A stretch of DNA of 6,511 bases from Candidatus Kaiserbacteria bacterium RIFCSPLOWO2_01_FULL_55_19 (GCA_001781715.1 MFMD01000018.1:1-6511), one strand, 5' to 3'; positions 1 to 5,805 are shown, numbered from the stretch's first letter. A program made the numbers and translations. The notes: a model not told the origin generated them from the sequence alone.

Positions 1-623
1 ATGCCGTCTTGGCTTGTGATGGCGACCGAGACTGTGCGTGCGCGGTACTGGATTGGCGAGGCGACGAGCACCGCCGACTTCCCGATGCCGGAGGAGTTCG
101 CGATTCTCGTGTCGTCTACCGTCCACGCGTAGGAGAGCGCGGCGGGGTTTAGCGCGGCGCCGCCTGCCGTTCTGAAGTTTGCCACCGCGACAATACGCGT
201 GTCGCCCTCAAGCGGGACCAGCGGCTTACCGGGGTAGAGCGGCGGCGCCGAAGCGACGGGCTCGACGGCGAGCGCGACATCCTGCGGCACAATTGATACC
301 GACTGCACCGTAGACGCACCATTAATAGTCATTGTCACTGTCACCCGCGTGATACTCCCCGCCCTGCCGAGCTTAATCTTCGTGGGCTGAACGCTCCCGC
401 GGTAGAGCTGCGCACCCGCAACGGTTACCGTCATAACCGCATTGGTGAGGTCAAGCGATGAGGAGTTCGCCGAGAGCACCGCCTCGCTGAAGGGCACGGG
501 ATACTGCGGGTCAACCGAGAGTGTGAAGGGCTCGGTATTCCCCACAGTAGGAATGCCCTGTGCCGAAGACGCGAGTGGTATAAGGAGGGTAAGAGCGAGT
601 GCAACAGAGAAAACAGGACGCAT
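1..623 (-). CDS. Secreted protein with Ig/PKD-like domains (N-terminal part, runs off left edge)
   Basis: An open frame of 207 codons from ATG at 623 continues past base 1, so only the N-terminal part is visible. Residues 1-21 form a classic signal peptide: Arg2, a hydrophobic core (about Val4-Leu17) and an Ala-Ser-Ser-Ala cleavage site before Gln22. The mature part is rich in Val, Thr, Ser and Ala with alternating beta-strand pattern. Residues about 28-118 look like one beta-sandwich. Residues about 120-207, including SYAWTVDDTRI and a terminal VSVAITSQDG, look like an Ig/PKD-type repeat. No lipobox Cys is seen, so it is probably exported and released, or anchored by a part not visible. It is the last gene of the PrgI/VirB4 block, 28 nt after the preceding stop, and may be the envelope or surface component of that machine (inference). 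A TATACT box 6 nt before the ATG suggests its own, possibly leaderless, promoter. The name of the full protein is not recognised. Confidence 0.85.
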   Translation of the reverse strand, partial: MRPVFSVALALTLLIPLASSAQGIPTVGNTEPFTLSVDPQYPVPFSEAVLSANSSSLDLTNAVMTVTVAGAQLYRGSVQPTKIKLGRAGSITRVTVTMTINGASTVQSVSIVPQDVALAVEPVASAPPLYPGKPLVPLEGDTRIVAVANFRTAGGAALNPAALSYAWTVDDTRIANSSGIGKSAVLVASPIQYRARTVSVAITSQDG

Positions 624-629
624 AGCTCC

Positions 630-635
630 AGTATA
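630..635 (-). promoter_or_regulatory. Putative -10 box (TATACT), leaderless geometry
   Basis: Read on the minus strand, TATACT lies in the 28-nt gap after the membrane-protein gene and ends 6 nt before the ATG at 623. Transcription would then start at or within a base or two of the start codon. No good -35 is seen at 17-18 nt spacing. A GGAG two bases before the ATG could instead act as a ribosome site for read-through mRNA, but the spacing is short. Confidence 0.5.
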
Positions 636-651
636 GCCCCTCGGCGGGTCA

Positions 652-1371
652 TTACGCCGCTTTTTTCTCATCTTCGGGGATTTCGTACTGACCGTCATTT
701 GCCGCAAGTTTGCGCTGGTAGTCGGCATACTCCGCCTCTTCTCTCTCTATGATGTGCCTCTGCTGAATGTCCGCCCGCTCTTGACCGGACTGGATTTGCG
801 CAACCTGATGTACCTGCTGATTTCGTTCTTGTAGCCGTGTGGCGGAGGTCTCCTGCTCCCACTTCTTCAGCGCCGCTTGCTCCGTTTTTATCTGGGCGCG
901 GTGCAGTCGCCAGAGGATGAAGGTGAACACGGGGAAAGCGCCAAGGAATGGGACTCCCCCCACGGCAAAAGCACCTGCAAATTGAATTGGTGCGCTTGCC
1001 GCTGTCTTAAACAGACGCTTGTTCAACATCACGATACAGAGACCGAGCGCCAAGAAGCCCATAAGACCGACCGCGTTCGCCATTATAACGCCGAAAGGAC
1101 CGATAATCTCAATGCCCGCGGCTCCCACCGCGGCTCCAACTGCGCCGCACAATCCAACAGCGGTCTTTGTACCCAATAGCCCAAGCGTCCAGCTTGAGAG
1201 CCGCGCGCTCACACTTAGGGTGCAGTAGAAAATGGCGACCGCCGGTCCGAAGAACCAGAAAAAGTGGAAGAACGCCCGTATCGCGTCAACAACAGCGGCG
1301 CCTGCAAGGACGGGCGACGCTTTTGGCCAAGTCATCACCTCGGGCGGGGCGCTATTTCTTCTCTGCGGCAT
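652..1371 (-). CDS. Polytopic membrane protein with charged helical C-terminal tail, VirB4-linked
   Basis: This 239-residue protein has about four hydrophobic segments: residues ~34-56 (aromatic-rich), ~70-90 (Gly/Ala-rich), ~92-116 and ~128-154. They are followed by a hydrophilic, Gln/Glu/Arg-rich stretch (~157-223) that is probably a long helix or coiled coil on the cytoplasmic side, and an acidic/basic C-terminal end. The start at 1371 is favoured because AGAAGGA lies 5 nt upstream; an internal Met13 has a poorer site. The gene overlaps the end of the VirB4 gene by 20 nt, so translation is probably coupled. By position next to PrgI and VirB4 it is a candidate for the polytopic VirB6-like subunit of a type IV secretion-like core, but I see no diagnostic motif and this is inference from context and topology only. 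A duplicated CCGCGGCTCC near 1117-1138 encodes the Gly-Ala repeat of the second/third segment. Confidence 0.85.
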   Translation of the reverse strand: MPQRRNSAPPEVMTWPKASPVLAGAAVVDAIRAFFHFFWFFGPAVAIFYCTLSVSARLSSWTLGLLGTKTAVGLCGAVGAAVGAAGIEIIGPFGVIMANAVGLMGFLALGLCIVMLNKRLFKTAASAPIQFAGAFAVGGVPFLGAFPVFTFILWRLHRAQIKTEQAALKKWEQETSATRLQERNQQVHQVAQIQSGQERADIQQRHIIEREEAEYADYQRKLAANDGQYEIPEDEKKAA

Positions 1372-3169
1372 AGCGGTCCTTCTCTTTCTTTATCGCAAGG
1401 AGTTGTGAAGGGTCAGAAGTGATAATCTGGTCTTCGGTATAACTCGCGACGACCTTGATCGCGACATGTTTGAGACCAGCGAAGAAGAGCCCTTCACCGA
1501 CCCCCGCCTCAAGGAGGAGATATTTCTCCTCGTCGGTGAGATTGAAAGTCTTCTGCAGAACATCAATGGTGGTTGACGACTGTTTTAAGAGCAATTGTAA
1601 GCTCGAGTTGGTGAGAATGGGCCTGCCGTACGGACTCTTAAGGAAGTCCTCAACATCTTGGGTAATCGTGCAGACGCCGAGATAGTATTTGCGTCCGCGT
1701 TTCGCGAGAGAATACAAGAACGAGGCGGTGTCGTCGCTCTTCATCATCCACCACGCCTCGTCAATAATCAGGAGGCGCTTCTTCAGCTCGTGGCGCACCT
1801 CGTTCCAGATGTAGTGGGTGAGGATATACATCGCAATCGGCTTCAGCTCGTCCTCCATATCGCGCACCGAGAAGACGGCGAACTGCTGGCGGATATCAAT
1901 ATTGGTCGGCTGGTTCAAAAAGCCCGACCAGGTGCCGCGTGTGTACTTAGAAAGGCGCTCAATCAAGGAGGTGCTCCCCTCCATACCCGAGAGGACCTGC
2001 TCAAAGTCGGAGAGAAGCGGCGGCTCGGCACCGGTGAAGTCGGTGTCGCCGGTAATATCCTTCAAGGCGTAGGTCTCGCTGATGGCGCGGTCAACGATAG
2101 CGTCCTCTTCAGGCGTGAGGCCGGAGAGCATAATACGGAAGAGTCCGACAAGCGTGATGATGTTGGAGCGCAGAACATCCTTCGGGTCCTCGTCCTCTTT
2201 GACCGGCGGAAGGTCAAACGGATTGATGTGGTGTTCGGAGGAAAGAGAGATATGGAAAGAGCGACCGCCGGTCGCCTCGGCGAGTTGTTCGTATTCGCGC
2301 TCGGGGTCAATGACAATCACATCCACACCGAACATCAGCGAACGGATAATTTCTAGTTTTGTCGCGTAGCTCTTACCGGAGCCGGACTTCGCGAAGACGA
2401 CCGAGTTGTAGTTCTCAAGCGAGAAGCGGTCAAAGAGGATAAGCGAAGAATTGTGGCGGTTGATGCCGTAGAGAATGCCGCGGTCGCTCGTGAGGTCAAA
2501 GGAGACGAAGGGGAATATTGAGGAGAGCGGCGAAGAATTCAGCTTGGAATTGACATGGAGCTCGTCGGTGCCCAAGGGGAGGCAGGAACGGAATCCCTGC
2601 TCTTGCTGGAAGAGTGCGGGCTTGGTGTAGACGAGCTTAGAGTCAAGAATGCCGCGGATATTACCCTCGGTCTTCTCAATCTCTTCTTTAGAATCGCCGT
2701 AAAGGGCGAGATAGAGGCCGACATCAAAGAGTTTTTCCTGTGCCTGTTGGAGACTGTCGCGCAGGCTCTCAAGGTCTTGATAGCCGGTATCAAGGAGCGG
2801 GTCGCGCACGAGCCCCTTGGATTCGCGCTCGCTAATCTGGCTCTGGTATTCGGCGACCTTCTTCTGGAAGGTGCGGAGCGCCTGTTCGGTATCAATCGGG
2901 TGAATGAATATGGAAATATCCAACATCTTATCCAGATTGATAACGGGCGAGAACCAGCTGTCGGTGAGGAAGCGCGGGTAGGAGATGGTGTAGAAGGCGC
3001 GGACGAACTTCTCGCCGAGCTCAAGCTCGCGCGGACTCACCTTGAGCGCGGTCGGTGCGATGGTGTCAACCAGGTCAAGCGCGCCTTGTTTATAGATGTC
3101 CTTCGGGAGCACCGGCATCACGCTCGGCGCCTCTTCCTTCTTGCGGTTAAAAAAATCTAGAAGGGCCAT
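1352..3169 (-). CDS. VirB4/TraC-family type IV secretion ATPase
   Basis: A 605-residue P-loop ATPase of the VirB4 family, which powers substrate or subunit movement in type IV secretion and conjugation machines at the inner face of the membrane. Residues ~1-240 are an N-terminal alpha/beta domain with a charged helical stretch at ~93-150. Walker A is AKSGSGKS (260-267, Lys266), followed by IVIDPEREY (286-293), typical of the HerA/VirB4 group. Walker B is RLLIIDEA (465-472, Asp470/Glu471), followed by TITQDVEDF (501-509) carrying the sensor Gln504. All key residues are present, so it should be active. The length is below the roughly 800 residues of many VirB4 proteins, and part of the N-terminal domain appears as a separate upstream gene. 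The start at 3169 was chosen because it follows the upstream stop by one base; the frame stays open further upstream but codes for low-quality Ser/Arg/Pro-rich sequence there. Weak GGA 8 nt upstream; probably coupled translation. Confidence 0.95.
   Translation of the reverse strand: MALLDFFNRKKEEAPSVMPVLPKDIYKQGALDLVDTIAPTALKVSPRELELGEKFVRAFYTISYPRFLTDSWFSPVINLDKMLDISIFIHPIDTEQALRTFQKKVAEYQSQISERESKGLVRDPLLDTGYQDLESLRDSLQQAQEKLFDVGLYLALYGDSKEEIEKTEGNIRGILDSKLVYTKPALFQQEQGFRSCLPLGTDELHVNSKLNSSPLSSIFPFVSFDLTSDRGILYGINRHNSSLILFDRFSLENYNSVVFAKSGSGKSYATKLEIIRSLMFGVDVIVIDPEREYEQLAEATGGRSFHISLSSEHHINPFDLPPVKEDEDPKDVLRSNIITLVGLFRIMLSGLTPEEDAIVDRAISETYALKDITGDTDFTGAEPPLLSDFEQVLSGMEGSTSLIERLSKYTRGTWSGFLNQPTNIDIRQQFAVFSVRDMEDELKPIAMYILTHYIWNEVRHELKKRLLIIDEAWWMMKSDDTASFLYSLAKRGRKYYLGVCTITQDVEDFLKSPYGRPILTNSSLQLLLKQSSTTIDVLQKTFNLTDEEKYLLLEAGVGEGLFFAGLKHVAIKVVASYTEDQIITSDPSQLLAIKKEKDRYAAEKK
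1377..1383 (-). promoter_or_regulatory. Ribosome binding site (AGAAGGA) inside VirB4 end
   Basis: Read on the minus strand, AGAAGGA sits 5 nt before the ATG at 1371, within the last codons of the VirB4 gene. It is the clearest Shine-Dalgarno sequence in the window. It decides the start of the membrane-protein gene and implies the 20-nt overlap with VirB4. Confidence 0.6.
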
Positions 3170-3170
3170 A

Positions 3171-3809
3171 TTATTTATCCAGACGGATAGGGTTCTCAAG
3201 CTCGCCCGGGTTGAAGGCGCGGTAGAGAAGCTCAATCTCCTCTTCAGTGCCGAGCGACACCGCACGCACGCCGATACCGGCGAGCCCCGCGCCGACGAGC
3301 GTGAGCCGCTGCTCAAGCTGTGCCTGGTCCTCGGCGAAGGTGGATTCGGCGGCGGCCGTGTTCGTGGCGGCGCTCTTGCGGTGTAAGAAACCGGCCGAGG
3401 CCGCGGCGGCGGAGAAGCGCGGCGCATACGGGACGATGACATAAAAAGATTTCGTCATAATGTTCGCCTGGTCGGTGAAGGAGCGGACGAACTCAATATA
3501 TTCGTGGAGCTGAACCCGCATAAGCTCGGTCTTCTGCTCCGCGGACTTCTCCTCTAGGAGGGCGAGATACGGGCGCAGGTCCATTCGCCTTGAGTTGATG
3601 AGAATCTGAATTGAGAAATCCAGCGTATTAAGGAAGCTCTGGAAGCCGAGCGTAATCGCGTGCTGTTCGTCGGTAGACTTCAATCCGAAGTTGATAGACG
3701 AACAGATAAGCACACCGCGGTACGACCCGTCTTTCAGGATAATGACACCATTCCGAATCTCTTTGACCGGAACGAACTGCTGGGTGGCGTTGGAAGAGGT
3801 GACAGCCAT
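3171..3809 (-). CDS. TraC/VirB4 N-terminal-domain-like protein
   Basis: A 212-residue soluble protein without Walker motifs. Residues ~12-85 carry the segment usually found at the front of TraC/VirB4 proteins in these bacteria: a short beta hairpin (ILKDGSYRGVL, 24-34), then SSINFGLKSTDEQ (37-49), and the helix-strand unit from GFQSFL to QILINSRRMDLRPYL (55-82). A helical section follows (~86-120), then strand SFYVIVPY (121-128), an Ala/Ser-rich linker (~133-156) and a Glu/Leu-rich end. It therefore looks like a VirB4 N-domain encoded separately, probably assembling with the ATPase encoded 1 nt downstream and with PrgI encoded 1 nt upstream. The start at 3809 is preferred over an upstream in-frame ATG at 3899, which lies inside prgI and adds Arg/Ser/Pro-rich sequence. 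No strong ribosome site is seen; translation is likely coupled through a TAATATG junction. Family placement is from motif memory and is fairly confident; a separate activity is not known. Confidence 0.85.
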   Translation of the reverse strand: MAVTSSNATQQFVPVKEIRNGVIILKDGSYRGVLICSSINFGLKSTDEQHAITLGFQSFLNTLDFSIQILINSRRMDLRPYLALLEEKSAEQKTELMRVQLHEYIEFVRSFTDQANIMTKSFYVIVPYAPRFSAAAASAGFLHRKSAATNTAAAESTFAEDQAQLEQRLTLVGAGLAGIGVRAVSLGTEEEIELLYRAFNPGELENPIRLDK

Positions 3810-3810
3810 A

Positions 3811-4209
3811 TTATTTTCTTGTTTGGATATCGAGCGACCACGCAAGCTCGGTGAGCTTCCCGCGGGTAAGCTTCGGTGCACCGCGCACCGCGGACACATT
3901 GACCACCGGCACCTCCTTGGCGGTTGTGGGGTCCTCGTGCTTCCAGAGGAAGAGCTTTGCGCTCGTGTAGTAGCTGAAGCCCGCCTCTATTATTTCAACA
4001 AAGGGCTTGCCGTTTATCTTATAGAACGCGAGCGCCGCCACGAACCCGACCACGAGCGCCGAGAGGAGAAGTGCAACGACAATATTCAGATAGGAGAAAA
4101 ATAAGACGCAGAGCCCGATCCCGCCGGCGAGATAAATGAACTGTTTCAAGGTCAAGGGCCCGATAATCTTGTCCTCTACCTCAATGAACTGCGGAACCTG
4201 GTATTCCAT
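3811..4209 (-). CDS. prgI: PrgI family membrane protein (VirB3-like T4SS subunit)
   Basis: This 132-residue protein opens with YQVPQFIEVEDKIIGPLT (3-20), the hallmark N-terminus of the PrgI family, followed by KQFIYL and two adjacent membrane segments (~23-42 and ~43-64). A short cytoplasmic helix FVEIIEAGF (70-78) and a polar tail follow. In Gram-positive conjugation systems PrgI-family proteins sit beside VirB4 and take the VirB3 place, anchoring the ATPase at the membrane. The same arrangement is seen here: first gene of the block, with TraC/VirB4-type genes following after a 1-nt gap. The start at 4209 gives the expected family N-terminus. A TATACT box preceded by TGG (extended -10 pattern) lies 7 nt upstream, so the mRNA may be leaderless. 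The symbol is used in the family sense only. Confidence 0.92.
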   Translation of the reverse strand: MEYQVPQFIEVEDKIIGPLTLKQFIYLAGGIGLCVLFFSYLNIVVALLLSALVVGFVAALAFYKINGKPFVEIIEAGFSYYTSAKLFLWKHEDPTTAKEVPVVNVSAVRGAPKLTRGKLTELAWSLDIQTRK

Positions 4210-4235
4210 TCTCTACAGTATACCAGCAGAGAATG
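4207..4235. repeat. Inverted repeat (8-bp arms) around the prgI promoter
   Basis: CATTCTCT (4207-4214) and AGAGAATG (4228-4235) are perfect inverted copies with 13 nt between them. The intervening DNA holds the -10 box and one arm includes the prgI start codon. This could be an operator half-site pair blocking the promoter, or chance: 8-bp arms at short spacing are expected about once or twice in a window this size. Confidence 0.35.
4217..4222 (-). promoter_or_regulatory. Putative extended -10 box of the PrgI/VirB4 block
   Basis: On the minus strand the sequence is TGGTATACT: a TATACT hexamer with the TGN extension of extended -10 promoters, which need little -35 contact. It ends 7 nt before the ATG at 4209, so transcription would start at about the start codon. 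No clear -35 is seen. It is the best candidate promoter for the whole five-gene block. Confidence 0.6.
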
Positions 4236-4274
4236 GCACAAAACGGAGCACGGTGTTGGTATATCGGCACTTTC

Positions 4275-4910
4275 CTATATGCTACTGCCGGTTAAAAGTC
4301 CGAAGAGCCAGACGACAAGACTGAAAAACGGTCCGACGAAAAGGTAGGAGAAGACAAGGAGAAAGACGAGGAGCGAGGCGATGCCGAGGGTGCGGATGTA
4401 CTGCTCAAAACGAGCGAACCCCTCAGAGAGGTTCCACGGGAGCACAGAACGCAGTACCGTGAAGCCGTCAAGCGGCGGAAATGGGATGAGATTAAAGAGG
4501 CCGAGGAAGAGATTAATGAAGGCAATTGTCGCGGCGAGCGTGACTGCCGCCTGGTCAAGCCCTATGAGGGGGGCGAATCGCACGACGAGCCCGAAGATAA
4601 TCGCGAGGAAGAGGTTCGTCGCGCTTCCCGCCACCGCCACCAGGGTCTCGCCCCAGCGCCGCGCCTTCAAATTGTAGGGATTATACGGGACCGGCTTTGC
4701 CCACCCGAACATAATTGGTGAGCCCGTGAAGATGAGGAGCCCAGGGAGGAGAAGCGAGCCCATCAGGTCAATGTGCGGAAGCGGATTGAGGGTGAGGCGG
4801 CCGGCAAGGCGAGCCGTCGGGTCGCCGAGCGAGTCAGCGGCGTAGCCGTGTGCTATTTCGTGCACGATGATGGAGAGGATGAGGACGACAAAGGCGAGGA
4901 AGAGGGCCAT
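4275..4910 (-). CDS. Site-2-type intramembrane zinc metalloprotease (M50)
   Basis: A 211-residue polytopic membrane protein of the M50 family, which cuts substrates within or near the membrane. The first membrane helix carries the zinc-binding and catalytic HEIAH (His17, Glu18, His21). The third ligand region is FNLIPFPPLDGF (139-150) with Asp148 in the LDG motif. Between them lie LNPLPHIDLMGSLLLP (41-56) and FGWAKPVPYNP (68-78), both typical of the compact YwhC-like subgroup, and AGSATNL (94-100). Several more hydrophobic helices follow, ending in FFSLVVWLFGLL. No PDZ or CBS domain is present, so this is the minimal core form. The substrate is unknown; related proteins act in regulated proteolysis and membrane protein quality control. 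It is divergent from bL28 across 40 bp and lies 65 bp upstream of prgI on the same strand. That gap contains a new promoter, so it is probably a separate unit. Confidence 0.95.
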   Translation of the reverse strand: MALFLAFVVLILSIIVHEIAHGYAADSLGDPTARLAGRLTLNPLPHIDLMGSLLLPGLLIFTGSPIMFGWAKPVPYNPYNLKARRWGETLVAVAGSATNLFLAIIFGLVVRFAPLIGLDQAAVTLAATIAFINLFLGLFNLIPFPPLDGFTVLRSVLPWNLSEGFARFEQYIRTLGIASLLVFLLVFSYLFVGPFFSLVVWLFGLLTGSSI

Positions 4911-4929
4911 GTTTGCTGATTTATTTCTC

Positions 4930-4936
4930 TATGCTA
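4930..4936. promoter_or_regulatory. Putative shared -10 element between protease and bL28 genes
   Basis: TATGCTA on the plus strand is TAGCATA on the minus strand, so the same seven bases give a TANNNT -10 box in both directions. For bL28 it ends 15 nt before the ATG at 4951 (leader about 8-10 nt). For the protease it ends 20 nt before the ATG at 4910 (leader about 13-15 nt). Neither leader contains a clear Shine-Dalgarno sequence. No strong -35 is seen either way. Confidence 0.4.
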
Positions 4937-4950
4937 CCATGCTCTCCACT

Positions 4951-5193
4951 ATGGCACGCGCCTGCGAAATCACTGGCAAGACCACCCAAATTGGCGGGCG
5001 GTACTCCAACCGTACCCGCGCAACGCAATATAACCCCACCGGCAAGGTGCGCCGCAAGGCCAACCTCCAGCGCCGCCGCCTCTATGTCCCCGAGCTCGGC
5101 AAGACGGTTATCGTGGATGTTTCTATGAAAGGATTGAAGACGATTAAGAAGAACGGCGTCTTCGCCGCGCTCAAGAAAGCGAAGGTTATTTAA
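4951..5193 (+). CDS. rpmB: Large ribosomal subunit protein bL28
   Basis: An 80-residue basic protein, normal length for bL28, a structural protein of the 50S subunit. The N-terminus MARACEITGK (1-10) is the family signature, followed by the basic NRTRATQYNPTGKVRRKANL segment (20-39) and the C-terminal strand-helix region with VDVSMKGLKTIKKNG. Only one cysteine (Cys5) is present, so it is the zinc-free form without the four-Cys cluster. The start at 4951 gives the exact family N-terminus; in-frame ATGs at 4939 and 4867 would add residues not found in bL28 and lie on or upstream of the likely promoter. It is transcribed divergently from the metalloprotease gene and followed after 21 nt by the superoxide dismutase gene, which seems to have its own -10 box. 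Confidence 0.97.
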   Translation: MARACEITGKTTQIGGRYSNRTRATQYNPTGKVRRKANLQRRRLYVPELGKTVIVDVSMKGLKTIKKNGVFAALKKAKVI

Positions 5194-5200
5194 GGCGTGC

Positions 5201-5206
5201 TACATT
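5201..5206 (+). promoter_or_regulatory. Putative -10 box of sod within a small palindrome
   Basis: TACATT ends 8 nt before the ATG at 5215, so a transcript starting 7-9 nt downstream would be leaderless or nearly so. The box lies inside CTACATTGTAG (5200-5210), a palindrome with 5-bp arms around one base, which could be an operator, though arms this short are common by chance. No -35 is obvious in the end of the bL28 gene. Read-through from bL28 is also possible, with AGG 3 nt before the start codon. Confidence 0.4.
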
Positions 5207-5214
5207 GTAGGTCT

Positions 5215-5805
5215 ATGACCTACACCGCAAAACAGTTCAATCTACCGGCTCTGACGGGATTATCGGAGAAACAAGTGAAGGTTCATCTCGCGCTCTATGA
5301 GGGCTATGTGAAGCACGTGAACCTGATTGCAGAGAAACTGCAGGCGGTACGCGACGGGAAACTGGAGATGGACCCGTACATCACTGCCGAACTGCGCCGC
5401 CGCCTCGCTTTTGAATTTGACGGAATGCGTCTCCACGAATATTATTTTGAACAATTTGAGGGCGGGGCTACAGCGCCGAACGCGGATTCGGCGCTCGCCT
5501 CGGTTGCTACCGAAAAATACGGGAAAGAGGGACTTGAGGCGCATATCCGCGAGACTGCGGCCGCGCGCGGTATCGGCTGGGTCGTCGTCTACTACGACCC
5601 GAGGGGCAAGACGCTTCAGACGGTGTTTGTCGGCGACCACGAGGTCGGACAGCTCGCCGGCCTCCCTATCCTGCTCGCCTTGGACCTCTGGGAGCACGCA
5701 TATATGGTGGACTATGTCCCCGCAGAAAAGAAAAGTTATATTGATGCCTTCTTCGCGAATTTGAATTGGTCGGTTATTGAGAAGCGTTTTGACCAAGCGA
5801 TGTAA
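5215..5805 (+). CDS. Fe/Mn-family superoxide dismutase
   Basis: A 196-residue enzyme that turns superoxide into oxygen and hydrogen peroxide. The four metal ligands can be placed: His24 (in VHLALYEGYVKH), His74 (in FDGMRLHEYYF), and Asp157 and His161 in the signature DLWEHAY (157-163). GGATAPNADSAL (83-94) and GWVVVYYD (121-128) are standard for the fold, and NWSVIEKRF closes it. There is no signal peptide, so it is cytoplasmic. The second-sphere Gln of classical Fe and Mn enzymes is missing at both usual places: Gly70 is at the Fe-type position and His142 (in VGDHEVGQ) at the Mn-type position. His there occurs in archaeal and some other lineages, so metal choice cannot be read off simply. 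The start at 5215 matches the family; ATG at 5197 would add six atypical residues and lies before the -10 box. The last 70 nt overlap the end of comEC on the other strand. Confidence 0.95.
   Translation: MTYTAKQFNLPALTGLSEKQVKVHLALYEGYVKHVNLIAEKLQAVRDGKLEMDPYITAELRRRLAFEFDGMRLHEYYFEQFEGGATAPNADSALASVATEKYGKEGLEAHIRETAAARGIGWVVVYYDPRGKTLQTVFVGDHEVGQLAGLPILLALDLWEHAYMVDYVPAEKKSYIDAFFANLNWSVIEKRFDQAM

Noticed and set aside
431..652. Minus-strand 73-codon frame overlapping the start of the secreted protein gene
   Set aside because: It is Ser/Arg/Leu-rich shadow sequence in another frame. The frame starting at 623 has a proper signal peptide and stays open to the window edge.
1117..1138. Direct repeat CCGCGGCTCC in the membrane-protein gene
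   Set aside because: It encodes a Gly-Ala-Ala repeat in a membrane segment, adequately explained by the protein sequence and codon choice.
1658..3160. Long plus-strand open frames opposite the VirB4 gene (1658-2356 and 2555-3160)
   Set aside because: They mirror a clear ATPase gene with all catalytic motifs, show no recognisable domain, and have no promoter or ribosome site. They arise from the codon bias of the real gene.
3170..3442. Upstream in-frame extension of the VirB4 gene to 3442
   Set aside because: It lies inside the TraC-like gene, codes for Ser/Arg/Pro-rich shadow sequence, and the ATG at 3169 directly after the upstream stop gives a natural N-terminus.
3870..3895. Perfect 10-bp palindrome CGGTGCACCG in the prgI coding region
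   Set aside because: Several 10-bp palindromes are expected by chance in a window of this size, and it lies within coding sequence with no regulatory context.
4867..4950. Earlier starts for bL28 at 4867 and 4939
   Set aside because: bL28 begins with M-A-R-x-C. The extra residues do not belong to the family and overlap the probable promoter and the divergent protease gene.
5260..5796. Minus-strand open frame of 178 codons opposite sod
   Set aside because: The plus strand encodes a complete superoxide dismutase with all four metal ligands; the opposite frame shows no domain.
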